NCBI GenBank assembly: GCA_019359115.1
Contig: JAHHHW010000081.1
Coordinates: 1-64,000, forward strand
DNA from: Pelatocladus maniniholoensis HA4357-MV3
GTDB taxonomy: Bacteria > Cyanobacteriota > Cyanobacteriia > Cyanobacteriales > Nostocaceae
Direction of reading: 5' to 3'
DNA length: 64,000 nucleotides
Each line of letters opens with the position of its first letter. Within the stretch, counting starts at the first letter, position 1. Positions 9,010 through 17,418 of this stretch are shown one piece after another. A program made the translations under genes and the position numbers. The notes under the pieces were generated by a model, which worked only from the letters and a program-made list of their open reading frames with translations, ran no database searches and was not told where the DNA came from.

Positions 9010-9032
9010 GGGTGGGCATTCATTGCCCACCT
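9010..9032. terminator. GGTGGGCA/TGCCCACC hairpin downstream of the cyclophilin gene
   Basis: A compact GC-rich hairpin (about eight base pairs, short loop) starts 42 bases after the stop codon. It belongs to the same short repeat type as the hairpin at 10828-10850. It may act as a terminator, though no strong T-run follows. Confidence 0.45.
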
Positions 9033-9065
9033 TAAATATATGATTCTCAATCCTTAGTAAAGCAA

Positions 9066-9407
9066 ATGGCAGTTTACCAAGTTCGATTCATCAATTCTGC
9101 AACTGGCTTAGACCGTGCGATCGCAGTGCCAGATGATCAATATATCCTCGATATGGCAGAAGAAGCTGGTATCCGTCTACCATCTGGATGCAAACAGGGC
9201 GAATGTTCAGCCTGTGTTGCTAAAAGCATTGACGGGGAAGTAGATCAAAGTGAGCAAAAATTTTTGCGATCGCATGAAATAGCAGCTGGTTACACTATCA
9301 CTTGTGTTGCTTATCCTTTATCTGATTGCACTTTAGAGACTCATCAAGAACAAGTCTTGTATCAAAACTCCCTGTATCTTAAATCAGATGCTCCCAAATC
9401 AGAGTAG
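9066..9407 (+). CDS. Plant-type [2Fe-2S] ferredoxin
   Basis: The 113-residue protein has the four iron-sulfur cysteines with canonical spacing: C42, C47 and C50 in CKQGECSAC and C80 in ITCVAYP. It is an electron carrier, in cyanobacteria normally reduced by photosystem I. The cluster loop has KQGE rather than the RAGA of the main photosynthetic ferredoxin PetF, and a C-terminal extension follows residue 95, so it is more likely one of the auxiliary ferredoxins serving a particular oxidoreductase. The partner is not evident: neighbours are the cyclophilin and a membrane protein. It appears monocistronic. Confidence 0.93.
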   Translation: MAVYQVRFINSATGLDRAIAVPDDQYILDMAEEAGIRLPSGCKQGECSACVAKSIDGEVDQSEQKFLRSHEIAAGYTITCVAYPLSDCTLETHQEQVLYQNSLYLKSDAPKSE

Positions 9408-9671
9408 TATCTTTAAAGCTAGAAAATTATCTACTCTACTAAACTCAGAACAAATATTAAATAATTCTTAAAAATAAAAGTAGTAATTTTGTTTTATCGA
9501 GTTAATGCTTATTTACCCAATCTAAACACTTCGGTCTATAAATTCTGTCATCAAAAACTAGCCTAATGGCAGAAGCAGAATCTACCTTGTTAGAGAGGTT
9601 AAAGAATAATACATCGCGGAAGATGGTATCAGAACATAAAAACCTCTATTTCTGCTTTTTAGGTGAAAACG

Positions 9672-10073
9672 ATGACCGGAAACTTATTAGCTGCTCTAGT
9701 TACAGCTTTAAGCTTATTAATTGTTGATTTAGTAGTTCCTGGTGTTAATATTGCTAACTTCCCAGCAGCTTTAATTGCTGCGTTAGCAATTGGTTTAGTC
9801 AATGGTTCTGTTAAACCAGTTCTATCTGTATTGTCTTTACCGCTAAATTTCTTATCATTGGGAGCATTTTCACTCGTTGTTAACGGTATCTGTTTTGCTC
9901 TGGCAGCATTTTTAGTGCCTGGTTTTTCTGTACATGGACTAATAGCTTTTATTTTGGGTCCTGTTATTCTATCTTTTGCTAGCACCTTCATTAACAGATA
10001 CTTTGCTGAGAAAAATTTGGCTTTATCAAGCAGTGATACAGCGAAATCCAATGCTGAATTACCTTCTAGCTAA
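9672..10073 (+). CDS. Phage-holin-family (superfamily IV, DUF/Membrane) small membrane protein
   Basis: A 133-residue, four-helix membrane protein (about 5-25, 30-52, 58-80, 85-108) with the motif NGSVKPVLSVLSLPLNFLSLG that marks the widespread 'phage holin family/mycobacterial 4TM' group in bacterial chromosomes. Despite the name it is not evidence of a prophage; the function is unknown, often stress- or envelope-related. I choose the ATG at 9672 because AGGTGA lies six bases upstream; a GTG at 9663 overlaps that ribosome-binding site. The next gene, a Pmp3-like protein 73 bases downstream, is probably co-transcribed. Confidence 0.85.
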   Translation: MTGNLLAALVTALSLLIVDLVVPGVNIANFPAALIAALAIGLVNGSVKPVLSVLSLPLNFLSLGAFSLVVNGICFALAAFLVPGFSVHGLIAFILGPVILSFASTFINRYFAEKNLALSSSDTAKSNAELPSS

Positions 10074-10146
10074 ATCTCAGTCAGTCAATTTCGGAAAATT
10101 GTAAACAGAAACAAAAAACTTACAAATAAACAGCAGTAGAAACACT

Positions 10147-10329
10147 ATGAAATTACTTCGTTACCTCCTTGGATTCTTCCTACCTCCTGTTGGTATTTTC
10201 CTGACATATGGAATTAGTACAACTTTAGTGATCAACATTCTTCTGACTCTTCTAGGTTGGCTTCCTGGTGCTATTCATGGTGTATGGGCAATTGCCAAGT
10301 ACGAAGAAAGATTAGATACCGTATCCTAA
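10147..10329 (+). CDS. YqaE/Pmp3-family membrane protein
   Basis: A 60-residue protein with two transmembrane helices and the family signature FFLPPVGIFL ... NILLTLLGWLPGAIHGVWAI. Members are small plasma-membrane proteolipids, in plants and yeast associated with salt and cold stress and membrane-potential control. It follows the four-helix membrane protein gene at close range on the same strand and is followed by a hairpin at 10364-10396 that may end the transcript. Confidence 0.9.
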   Translation: MKLLRYLLGFFLPPVGIFLTYGISTTLVINILLTLLGWLPGAIHGVWAIAKYEERLDTVS

Positions 10330-10363
10330 TTCTTGAGTTGCTAACTAAGCCATAAGAAAAACA

Positions 10364-10396
10364 AGATTCCCGACTTCTTAAAGAAATCGGGAATCT
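10364..10396. terminator. Long hairpin after the Pmp3-like gene
   Basis: AGATTCCCGA and TCGGGAATCT, with an inner TTCTT/AAGAA extension, form a stem of about 14 base pairs with one mismatch and a two-base loop, beginning 35 bases after the stop codon. Similar GATTCCCGA hairpins are common repeats in cyanobacteria. A terminator role for the upstream gene pair is likely but not proven. Confidence 0.5.
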
Positions 10397-10600
10397 GAAG
10401 TTTATATCGGATCGTATATTTTCTCACAAAAAGTATTTGAGTCCGTTTAAACAGAATTATGCTACTCAGGTGGGATATGGGGTAACACGGTTCGCTTAAG
10501 GATTTTTCGGTATTATTATTTTGTTATTTAGACACCGTAAATTGATAATCTCTATACAATATTTTTGATATTATCCCAACCGTATTGGGATATGGGATAG

Positions 10601-10771
10601 GGGGAGCATCCCAAATGTTCAAAACGCCTGCGATTGAAATCGCAGTCTGATAGCGAAAGTCGGCTTCAGCAAACTGTTTGATTTTATGAAGTCGTCTGAA
10701 GACGACTTGCGCTATTAGCAAAGGGTTTAAACCCTTTGCTTTACGGTATTTTGAAAAAATTGGGATGCTCC
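10601..10771 (+). repeat. Palindrome-string repeat element, copy 1 (complete)
   Basis: The 171-bp element is bounded by inverted ends GGGGAGCATCCCA and TTGGGATGCTCC. Inside, four palindromes follow one another: CTGCGATT-GA-AATCGCAG, a degenerate AGTCGGCTTCAGCAAACT, AGTCGTCTGAAGACGACT (perfect), and a 24-bp perfect palindrome with half-site AGCAAAGGGTTT. It carries no gene. Copies 2 and 3 lie at 35826 and 51737. The surrounding stretch 10397-10873 holds no gene that I can support. Confidence 0.8.
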
Positions 10772-10827
10772 TTGGGATAGGTGCAAGATATCGATAAATA
10801 TACTCTTTGGCTAATAGTATGAAAAAA

Positions 10828-10850
10828 TAGGGTGAGCATTACCCACCCTA
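10828..10850. terminator. TAGGGTG/CACCCTA hairpin downstream of the coiled-coil gene
   Basis: TAGGGTG and CACCCTA flank a nine-base loop just past the 3' end of the minus-strand gene ending at 10874. It belongs to a short dispersed repeat type also seen at 9010-9032 and could stop transcription of the minus-strand gene. Confidence 0.45.
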
Positions 10851-10873
10851 CAATTATTAGCTATCTATAACTT

Positions 10874-11662
10874 TTATTTCCCAACTTTATCAACGGGTTC
10901 TTTCTCTTTTAGCCAATCAGCACCAGAGAGCAATAAATCTCTAAGTAGTTGTCTGATCTGATACTCTTTTTTAGCGATTGAACTACCTGCTTCGCCAATT
11001 TTTTCTTCTAATTGAGCGTGTTTTTGTTGCACTTGAGCAACTGCTTCTTCTGCTTGCGGACGAGCTTGCTGGAACCAGTTTTTTGCATCATCAAGATAAC
11101 TTTTTACTTCTTCAGAACGTCCACCATAGCGTGCGGCTAAATTAGCTTTGACAATCGCTAACTGTGCTTGGAGTTGAGCATATCTTCTTCTCAATAAAGC
11201 CAACTCATCACTATTCTTGATAGCATCTATAGCAGAGTCAATAGCTGTTTTGCTTTCCGGTGAATCGACATTATTAGATTCTTTGATCTCTGCTAAAATT
11301 CCATCAACTTCTTGCTGGATTTTATTTTCTTCCTCATCTAGTTGAGCTTCTAGCTGTTTAACCTGTGCTTGAGTTTTAGCAATAGACTCATGTCTTTTCG
11401 TATTTACAGCCTCTAATGCTCCCTCAATTGAAGCTGTGACATTTTCTTTGTACTCACTGCTTTTAGCTTGTAAGTTTTCAACAACAGTCGAAACAGCGTC
11501 TTTAACAATGGAACGAATCTCAATAGAACCTTCTTGGAATTCAGAAACTACTTGAGAAACAGCTGCTTTCACAATTTCGCGAATTCGCTCTGCTCTCAAC
11601 TGTCCGGTTTCTTTTGCTTGTTGAAGATCAGTTGTTATTTGTTCTTTGATATGATTAGGCAT
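10874..11662 (-). CDS. Coiled-coil protein with amphipathic 11-mer-like repeats
   Basis: A 262-residue, charged, almost wholly helical protein with no signal peptide or membrane segment. The N-terminal part has paired segments REIVKAAVSQVVSEFQEGS and RSIVKDAVSTVVENLQAKS, which look like an internal duplication. Residues about 90-135 and 150-235 have strong coiled-coil character (AKTQAQVKQLEAQLDEEENK). The composition recalls apolipoprotein- or LEA-like amphipathic helices that bind membranes or protect proteins under desiccation. No named family was recognised. It is monocistronic, divergent from the cytochrome gene. Confidence 0.72.
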   Translation of the reverse strand: MPNHIKEQITTDLQQAKETGQLRAERIREIVKAAVSQVVSEFQEGSIEIRSIVKDAVSTVVENLQAKSSEYKENVTASIEGALEAVNTKRHESIAKTQAQVKQLEAQLDEEENKIQQEVDGILAEIKESNNVDSPESKTAIDSAIDAIKNSDELALLRRRYAQLQAQLAIVKANLAARYGGRSEEVKSYLDDAKNWFQQARPQAEEAVAQVQQKHAQLEEKIGEAGSSIAKKEYQIRQLLRDLLLSGADWLKEKEPVDKVGK

Positions 11663-11798
11663 TTTTTAGATACTTTCAGATTTAACTAATTTGGATAGAA
11701 TTTCATAGGATCACTATGTCACACTACGATTGTGGCGTAAGATATTTGAAAGCAGTACTTCCTTTAGATAGAAAATAACTAACCAAAGTAGTATTATT

Positions 11799-12140
11799 AT
11801 GTGTGGGAAAACTACTCTAAAATTTACACTATTGCTCTTCACACTGTTGATAATTAGCTTTAGCCAACCAGCATTAGCCGCAGATACAACCAATGGTGCA
11901 AAAATCTTTGATGTTCATTGTGCTGGTTGTCATATCAACGGTAGTAATATCGTCAGGCGAGGTAAAAACTTAAAGCTCAAAGCACTAAAAAAATATGGTA
12001 TGGATTCAATAGAAGCTATTTCTTCCCTTGTTGCTAATGGTAAAAATAATATGTCAGCCTATAAAGATCTTCTTAGTGAACAAGAAATACAAGATGTCGC
12101 CGCCTATGTTTTACAACAAGCCGAAAAAAGCTGGCGTTAA
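11799..12140 (+). CDS. Cytochrome c6-like soluble c-type cytochrome
   Basis: The 113-residue precursor has a Sec signal peptide (hydrophobic 9-22, cleavage after QPALA at about residue 27) and a single haem-binding motif CAGCH at 41-45; the sixth ligand is probably M85 in NNMSAY. The mature size of about 86 residues is that of cytochrome c6/c553, which carries electrons between the cytochrome b6f complex and photosystem I or oxidase in the lumen. The classical c6 motif AMPAF is replaced by NNMSAY, so this may be one of the variant c6-like proteins rather than PetJ. Confidence 0.87.
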   Translation: MCGKTTLKFTLLLFTLLIISFSQPALAADTTNGAKIFDVHCAGCHINGSNIVRRGKNLKLKALKKYGMDSIEAISSLVANGKNNMSAYKDLLSEQEIQDVAAYVLQQAEKSWR

Positions 12141-12200
12141 AAGGAGTTAGGAATAGCAATAATTCCTCGCAAGATTGCAAAGTCCAACTAATCCATAATC

Positions 12201-12242
12201 CATAGACGCCCAACCCTAACGGGAAGCCGCAAGGCGTCTATG
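12201..12242. repeat. Short palindromic repeat upstream of the aldo/keto reductase
   Basis: CATAGACGCC and GGCGTCTATG form a perfect ten-base-pair stem around a GC-rich 22-base loop. AGACGC-containing dyads of this kind recur at about 33217 and 40270 and are typical dispersed cyanobacterial repeats. It lies 39 bases before the start codon of the next gene. Confidence 0.5.
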
Positions 12243-12281
12243 GGGGGCTTCAAGAAAGAGTAATCTAAAATCCAAAATCGC

Positions 12282-13301
12282 ATGACTCTACCCGCATCAA
12301 GTCGTCTGCAATTTACTCCTGATTTAAATATCTGCCGGATCTTAAACGGAATGTGGCAAGTATCTGGCGCACATGGACGTATTAATCCGACTGCTGCAAT
12401 CCAAAGTATGTTTAAGTATATGGATGCAGGCTTTACTACTTGGGATCTTGCTGATCACTATGGGCCAGCAGAAGATTTTATTGGCGAGTTTCGACGTCAG
12501 TTAATTGCAACTCGCACTCAAGAAGCTTTGTCTAATATCCAAGCTTTTACCAAATGGGTTCCTCGTCCGGGAAAAATGACCAGAAAAATTGTCGAGGAAA
12601 ACATTAATATCTCCCTCAAAAGAATGGATGTTACTTCCTTGGATTTGATGCAATTTCATTGGTGGGAATATCGAGATCCCAATTACCTGGACGCCCTGAA
12701 GTATATGACTGAATTACAAGCTGAGGGCAAAATCAAACATTTGGCTTTAACTAATTTTGATACAGAACACTTACAAATTGTTATCGATGCAGGGATCAAA
12801 ATTGTTTCTAATCAAGTGCAATTTTCTTTAGTTGACCGCCGACCAGAAGTTAAGATGATGCGCTTTTGTCAAGAGCATGACATAAAACTTTTTACCTACG
12901 GTACTGTGTGCGGCGGGTTGCTATCAGAAAAACATTTAGGACAACCAGAACCAGGACTTTTTCAACTTTCCACTGCCAGCCTGAGAAAATACAAAAACAT
13001 GATAGATGCTTGGGGTGGTTGGAAGTTATTCCAAGAATTACTTTTAACTCTCAAGCAAATAGCTGATAAGCATCAAGTGAGTATTTCTAATGTCGCAGTA
13101 CGCTATATATTAGATCAGCCAACTGTGGGTGGTGTAATTGTTGGTGCCAAACTTGGGGTATCGGAACACATTGAAGATAACGCCAAGGTATTTACGTTTT
13201 GCCTTGACACTGAAGATATACATAATATAGATGTCATATCTAGCAAGTCGGGAGATTTGTATCAACTTATTGGAGACTGTGGTGATGAATACCGCAGGTA
13301 A
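12282..13301 (+). CDS. Aldo/keto reductase
   Basis: This 339-residue protein is an AKR-family (beta/alpha)8 oxidoreductase. The catalytic tetrad positions are recognisable: Asp and Tyr in WDLADHYGPAEDF, Lys in AFTKWVP, and His in MQFHWWEY. The C-terminal NADPH-binding part reads VRYILDQPTVGGVIVGAK. AKRs reduce aldehydes and ketones with NADPH; the substrate is unknown. The family recalled as closest is the cyanobacterial and plant 'uncharacterised oxidoreductase' AKR group. The gene converges on the wzc-like gene, with stops eight bases apart, and marks the left border of the polysaccharide locus. Confidence 0.9.
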   Translation: MTLPASSRLQFTPDLNICRILNGMWQVSGAHGRINPTAAIQSMFKYMDAGFTTWDLADHYGPAEDFIGEFRRQLIATRTQEALSNIQAFTKWVPRPGKMTRKIVEENINISLKRMDVTSLDLMQFHWWEYRDPNYLDALKYMTELQAEGKIKHLALTNFDTEHLQIVIDAGIKIVSNQVQFSLVDRRPEVKMMRFCQEHDIKLFTYGTVCGGLLSEKHLGQPEPGLFQLSTASLRKYKNMIDAWGGWKLFQELLLTLKQIADKHQVSISNVAVRYILDQPTVGGVIVGAKLGVSEHIEDNAKVFTFCLDTEDIHNIDVISSKSGDLYQLIGDCGDEYRR

Positions 13302-13309
13302 CTGATGGC

Positions 13310-15475
13310 TTAATAGGCTGAGTTTTGTTTGTGATCGTTGCTAACAATACCTAAAACGTTCATGCGAGACATTTTCAAACTATCTAAAGCCCGCTTCAGT
13401 ATGGAAGAGTCTGTTTTTTCCATCCTCACTATTAGTAAAATGCCATCTGTATGGGGTGCTATTAAACTAGCATCAGCTAGCCCAAGCAAGGGGGGAGCAT
13501 CATAAATCACTAAATCATAAGTATTTTGGAAGTCTTCCATCAATCGCTTCATTTTTTCAGATGAGAGCAACTTTGTTGGATCAGGTGGTATTGGGCCAGA
13601 AGTCAGTATAGAAAGTTGCTTCATAAATGGTGCTGGGCGAATTGCTTCTGTGATTGGCAAGTTTGTAGTAATTAAATTACTTAACCCCCAGAAGTTACTT
13701 AGATTTGCTAGCTCATGAATCACAGGTTGGCGCAAATTAGCATCTACCAGTAAAACTCGTTGCTCCATTGCACAAGCGATCTCGGCCAAGTGGAATGCAA
13801 CTGTCGATTTGCCATCTCCTGGCATAGCTGAACTAATAACTATAGATCTGATTGGGCGATCGCTACTGAGTAGTTGAATATTTGTATTCAGTACACGCAA
13901 AGCCTCTAGAAAACCTGTGCTGTAGTTAGTAGTATCTCGCAGAGCGATCGCACCAGGTTGAGAAATGTCCTTTGATAGGGAATCTGGTGTTGCTCTTGGC
14001 AAAATTTTTGGTAGAGAAGTATGCTGTGAGCTACCTAGTAGATACCTCTCAAAAGGTATTGATCCCAATAAAGGCTCTTTTATCTTTTGCTTGAGAACAT
14101 AAGCACTATGATAAGTACTATCTAGTTTCTCCAGTAGCAAAGCTAGACCAATTCCTAAGATCAAACCACCTAACAATCCCGATATTAAATTACGTTTGAT
14201 ATCTACTAAGGCAGGATTTTCTGGTAGAGTAGGTGCTTGAATTAATTCCCAGGGTAATTCTGTTTGCGCTACCTGAATTTCTAAGGTTTCACGGGTACTG
14301 AGAAAACGATTCAAACTCTCAGTTGCAACTTGTAATTTCCGTTGTAATTCAGTATATTCTCTGGTTAAGATGGGCAATTGCTTACGCTTTTCTTCAAGTT
14401 GCTGCTCTGCTTTGGCAAGTTCTTGGCTCTGCACCTCTAAAGCTTGAACCTGTGTTGTCGCCTCCGCAAGTCTTGTACTCATAAAGCGTTCTGCTTCTTG
14501 ACGTAGCAATGGCAACAGGCTTTCTCGTTTTTCTTTCAAATTTTGGATTGTAGGGTTTTCGTCCTGTAAACTAGTTGCTTGGGCGGCTATTTGAACATCT
14601 AATTCACGCAACCGACTAAGTAACTGTTGATATAACACTGCATTATTCAGTGTAGCCAGTTCTCCTTCTTCCCCCTCTAAGCTCGCTAAATTGTTACGAG
14701 CTACAGCCAACTGCTGATTGATTATTTGCCTTTGTTGAGATAAATTGTTCGCTTGAGTAGTTATTTGTTGCGCCTGTGTTTCTGGATCAACAAAATCGTA
14801 CTTTTGTCGGAATACCTGCTGTTCTTTTTGCAGCTGATCTACTCGTCTTTGCATGCTTACCAGTTGATCTCTTACAAACTTGAGACCTTGTCGCAGACTA
14901 GTTTGGCGCTGTTCCAAGCTATACTTTAAGTAAGCTTTAGCAATTTGATCCAGTACAGCTTTAACTTTAGCAGGATCATCACTCTCATAACTAACTTCTA
15001 TAATCCTTGTTTCACCGAGGCGAGTAATAGTCAGATATTTTACTAAATAATCATAATTAACGTCTGGATAATCTCTTTGCAATTTCATAACAATATTTTT
15101 CATTAGTCCCGGACTTTTGAGAACCTGTATTTGGCTTTCATAATCCAGACTAGGGTTTGATGAACTAGAGTTTTGCTTAGAATCAAGTTCTAGCAACTTG
15201 TTCTCATTATTAAGAGGTTCGACTAATAGCCTAAAACTGCTTTCATACACAGGCTTTTGCTTTAGGGATGAGTATACTGTAGCTGTAATTACAACAGCTA
15301 CTACTCCCGCTATGACTAGTACTCGCCGCCTTACAACACTTAAAAAATCTCGTAAATTCCAATCATCCCCTTGGGTTTCAGATAGAGGAAAAGGTATAAT
15401 TTGACTACTCAGTTGCTGCGTTAAGAAATTCTGATTTCTGTCAGAATTTGATGGTTGATATGACCGATTATCCAT
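13310..15475 (-). CDS. Wzc-like polysaccharide co-polymerase and BY-kinase
   Basis: The 721-residue protein has a Wzz domain with a first membrane helix near 52-72, a long periplasmic coiled coil (about 190-400), a PxxP-type second helix region near 430-450, and a cytosolic CpsD/CapB-like kinase domain: Walker A AMPGDGKST at 550-558, Walker A' LLVDANLRQP at 575-584, Walker B LVIYDAPP at about 655. It sets chain length and, by tyrosine autophosphorylation, regulates export of capsule or exopolysaccharide. Unusually, the C-terminus (SNDHKQNSAY) has one tyrosine instead of the multi-tyrosine cluster of E. coli Wzc. It faces the big glycosyltransferase locus across a 1.9-kb intergenic region. Confidence 0.93.
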   Translation of the reverse strand: MDNRSYQPSNSDRNQNFLTQQLSSQIIPFPLSETQGDDWNLRDFLSVVRRRVLVIAGVVAVVITATVYSSLKQKPVYESSFRLLVEPLNNENKLLELDSKQNSSSSNPSLDYESQIQVLKSPGLMKNIVMKLQRDYPDVNYDYLVKYLTITRLGETRIIEVSYESDDPAKVKAVLDQIAKAYLKYSLEQRQTSLRQGLKFVRDQLVSMQRRVDQLQKEQQVFRQKYDFVDPETQAQQITTQANNLSQQRQIINQQLAVARNNLASLEGEEGELATLNNAVLYQQLLSRLRELDVQIAAQATSLQDENPTIQNLKEKRESLLPLLRQEAERFMSTRLAEATTQVQALEVQSQELAKAEQQLEEKRKQLPILTREYTELQRKLQVATESLNRFLSTRETLEIQVAQTELPWELIQAPTLPENPALVDIKRNLISGLLGGLILGIGLALLLEKLDSTYHSAYVLKQKIKEPLLGSIPFERYLLGSSQHTSLPKILPRATPDSLSKDISQPGAIALRDTTNYSTGFLEALRVLNTNIQLLSSDRPIRSIVISSAMPGDGKSTVAFHLAEIACAMEQRVLLVDANLRQPVIHELANLSNFWGLSNLITTNLPITEAIRPAPFMKQLSILTSGPIPPDPTKLLSSEKMKRLMEDFQNTYDLVIYDAPPLLGLADASLIAPHTDGILLIVRMEKTDSSILKRALDSLKMSRMNVLGIVSNDHKQNSAY

Positions 15476-17418
15476 AATTTATAAAGATTTGGTAAATATT
15501 TAAGTGCTATTTGCTATATCACAGTTTGAATTAAGTGTAATTCCACGGAAAGTAGCTATAGTAATGTTTTTTGTATAATTTTTAAGTTTATAGTATATAT
15601 ACTTATTCTTATACGGAATAGTGACTATTAAAATAATTGTGACTAAAGTATATCATCGGTTTATATATTCATGTGCTGCCTTACTCAAGCTTAATACTGT
15701 ACTATGTGCAGCTTGATAATACAACTTGGTAAGAAGAGGACAACAAAAGATTTGTTTTACTAATAATATGCCGTCTTAATACCAAATTTTTCACGGTTGT
15801 GATCACCAATACAATCCTGTTTTATGAGTTTGGTAGCACTTTATAGCGTTGTCGAATAATGAGATGATTGAAGCTGAGTTCCAGACACGGAGACACGGTA
15901 ATTGCTGTTGATGGAAATTCTAAAATAATCCCGTAATTATGCAATGCTCAGTTTTTTCAAACCTATAGAAATAGAAAACTCAAGGATAGATTATATTTCA
16001 TACTTAGAAACCATCATGACAGTATGTTTTATACAACCAAAGTGATAAAAGAGGACTAAATAATGTATTTTCAGTAGTCAAGCAAGTAAGTATTTAATAT
16101 ACTGCTTCTAGGAAAGGCATCTTAAGCACTTACATCATTTCTAAGTAATCTTAATCACTTTTATTTTAAGTTTCTAGTATAAATATAGTTATTTTTAATA
16201 CATATTTTTATTTACTACTTCTATCATATTGAAAGTTAAGTTCTTTTGAAAGAGCATTTTTTTAAAATATGATACTTAATAACCAAAAAAACGAGTATGT
16301 TTTATTACCTGTATTATTTTTAATATAAGACTAACATATCGTCTTCAGAGTCTCAATATAATAATGAATTTGAAACATGCTAATATACTCATGCAGATTG
16401 ATGCTATGACAAAAAACCACCAAAGTAATGATTTTTTTTAATTATGTAAGATATGAAACAGCGTGTGTCCTCCAAAATTTTCAGGTGAAGATAAGCAAAA
16501 GATACAGCTTCGTTAAAAAGGCATATTGCCATAATTTTTAAGGATGTTGAATCAATGCATCAAATACACCTGTAACAACATCATAAAAAATAAATGATAT
16601 TTTGAGTAGGTTTGTTTTTATATGTTGTGTTCTTCTATACTTTTGATGATGTACGTGCCAATGAATGGAAGCAATTAGCCTGATTTTTGGATACAGTATA
16701 AAATTAACCAAGTTATAATCTATAGTCTTAGAACAGACCAAGTAATAATTAACTTACACCTACCTTAGTATCAAAAAACACGGTTAACTATTCAAAGTGT
16801 TGTTTCCCTATTAAATAACTGAAATAAGTTCGGCGCTATTTCGATAAATCTTTTAATACAGGATAAAGTCGATGACGCTAATTCCTATTTTGTTAGAGTT
16901 ACAGTTTGTGCATAAAACATATCTTTAAACACTTGAGATACTTCCATGTTTAAAAATTAGATAATTTACTTACAGATTCTGTTGTAAGTGCTGTGTCTGT
17001 TTGACAAAAACCTACCATTTTTTTTATATTTCGTATGGCGAGATTCCTTGACACAAAAGATTACTCGTCTGATTTTTGTTTGTCTATTTAGCGAAAATTA
17101 TGCAATTAGTTTAGTTTTTAAAGATTTCTTGAAACTTCTATAAAAATACTTGTATTTTATGCAAACTATATTAACTTTGACACCTAAACAAATATATAAT
17201 CAAACCCACGGATGAATGCTTGTATATTTTCTAGGAAATTAATTGTTATATTTAGTTAGATTAAGTATTTTGAAGACACCTAACAAATAGTTATTTCCTT
17301 TGTTTGTATTGTATTCAATACTGAAGTATTCAAGATGCTTTTATTAATTAATGTGTATTTTACTGCCTTCTTATATTAGAAACGGCGTCTAAAAAAGTGT
17401 TTGTACAGGATATAGCCG
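15476..17418. promoter_or_regulatory. 1.94-kb AT-rich non-coding region between wzc-like gene and glycosyltransferase
   Basis: No convincing gene is present on either strand; the longest open frame (67 codons near 16538-16741, minus) has no recognisable features. The region is very AT-rich and must contain divergent promoters for the wzc-like gene and the plus-strand glycan genes. It also contains a leader-like duplication: 16832-16879 resembles 17382-17426, including TACAGGATA, an ATG and a following ACNCT. It could host long 5' untranslated leaders or small RNAs, but nothing specific was recognised. Confidence 0.5.

Noticed and set aside
9659-10051. 130-codon frame antisense to the four-helix membrane protein
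   Set aside because: The plus-strand frame has transmembrane periodicity, a ribosome-binding site and family motifs; the antisense frame is a mirror of the hydrophobic codons.
9672-10073. Phage holin as evidence for a prophage
   Set aside because: The family name is misleading; no lysin, tail or integrase genes are nearby.
16538-16741. 67-codon open frame on the minus strand in the long intergenic region
   Set aside because: No ribosome-binding site, no recognisable domain and composition like the surrounding AT-rich DNA; chance frame.
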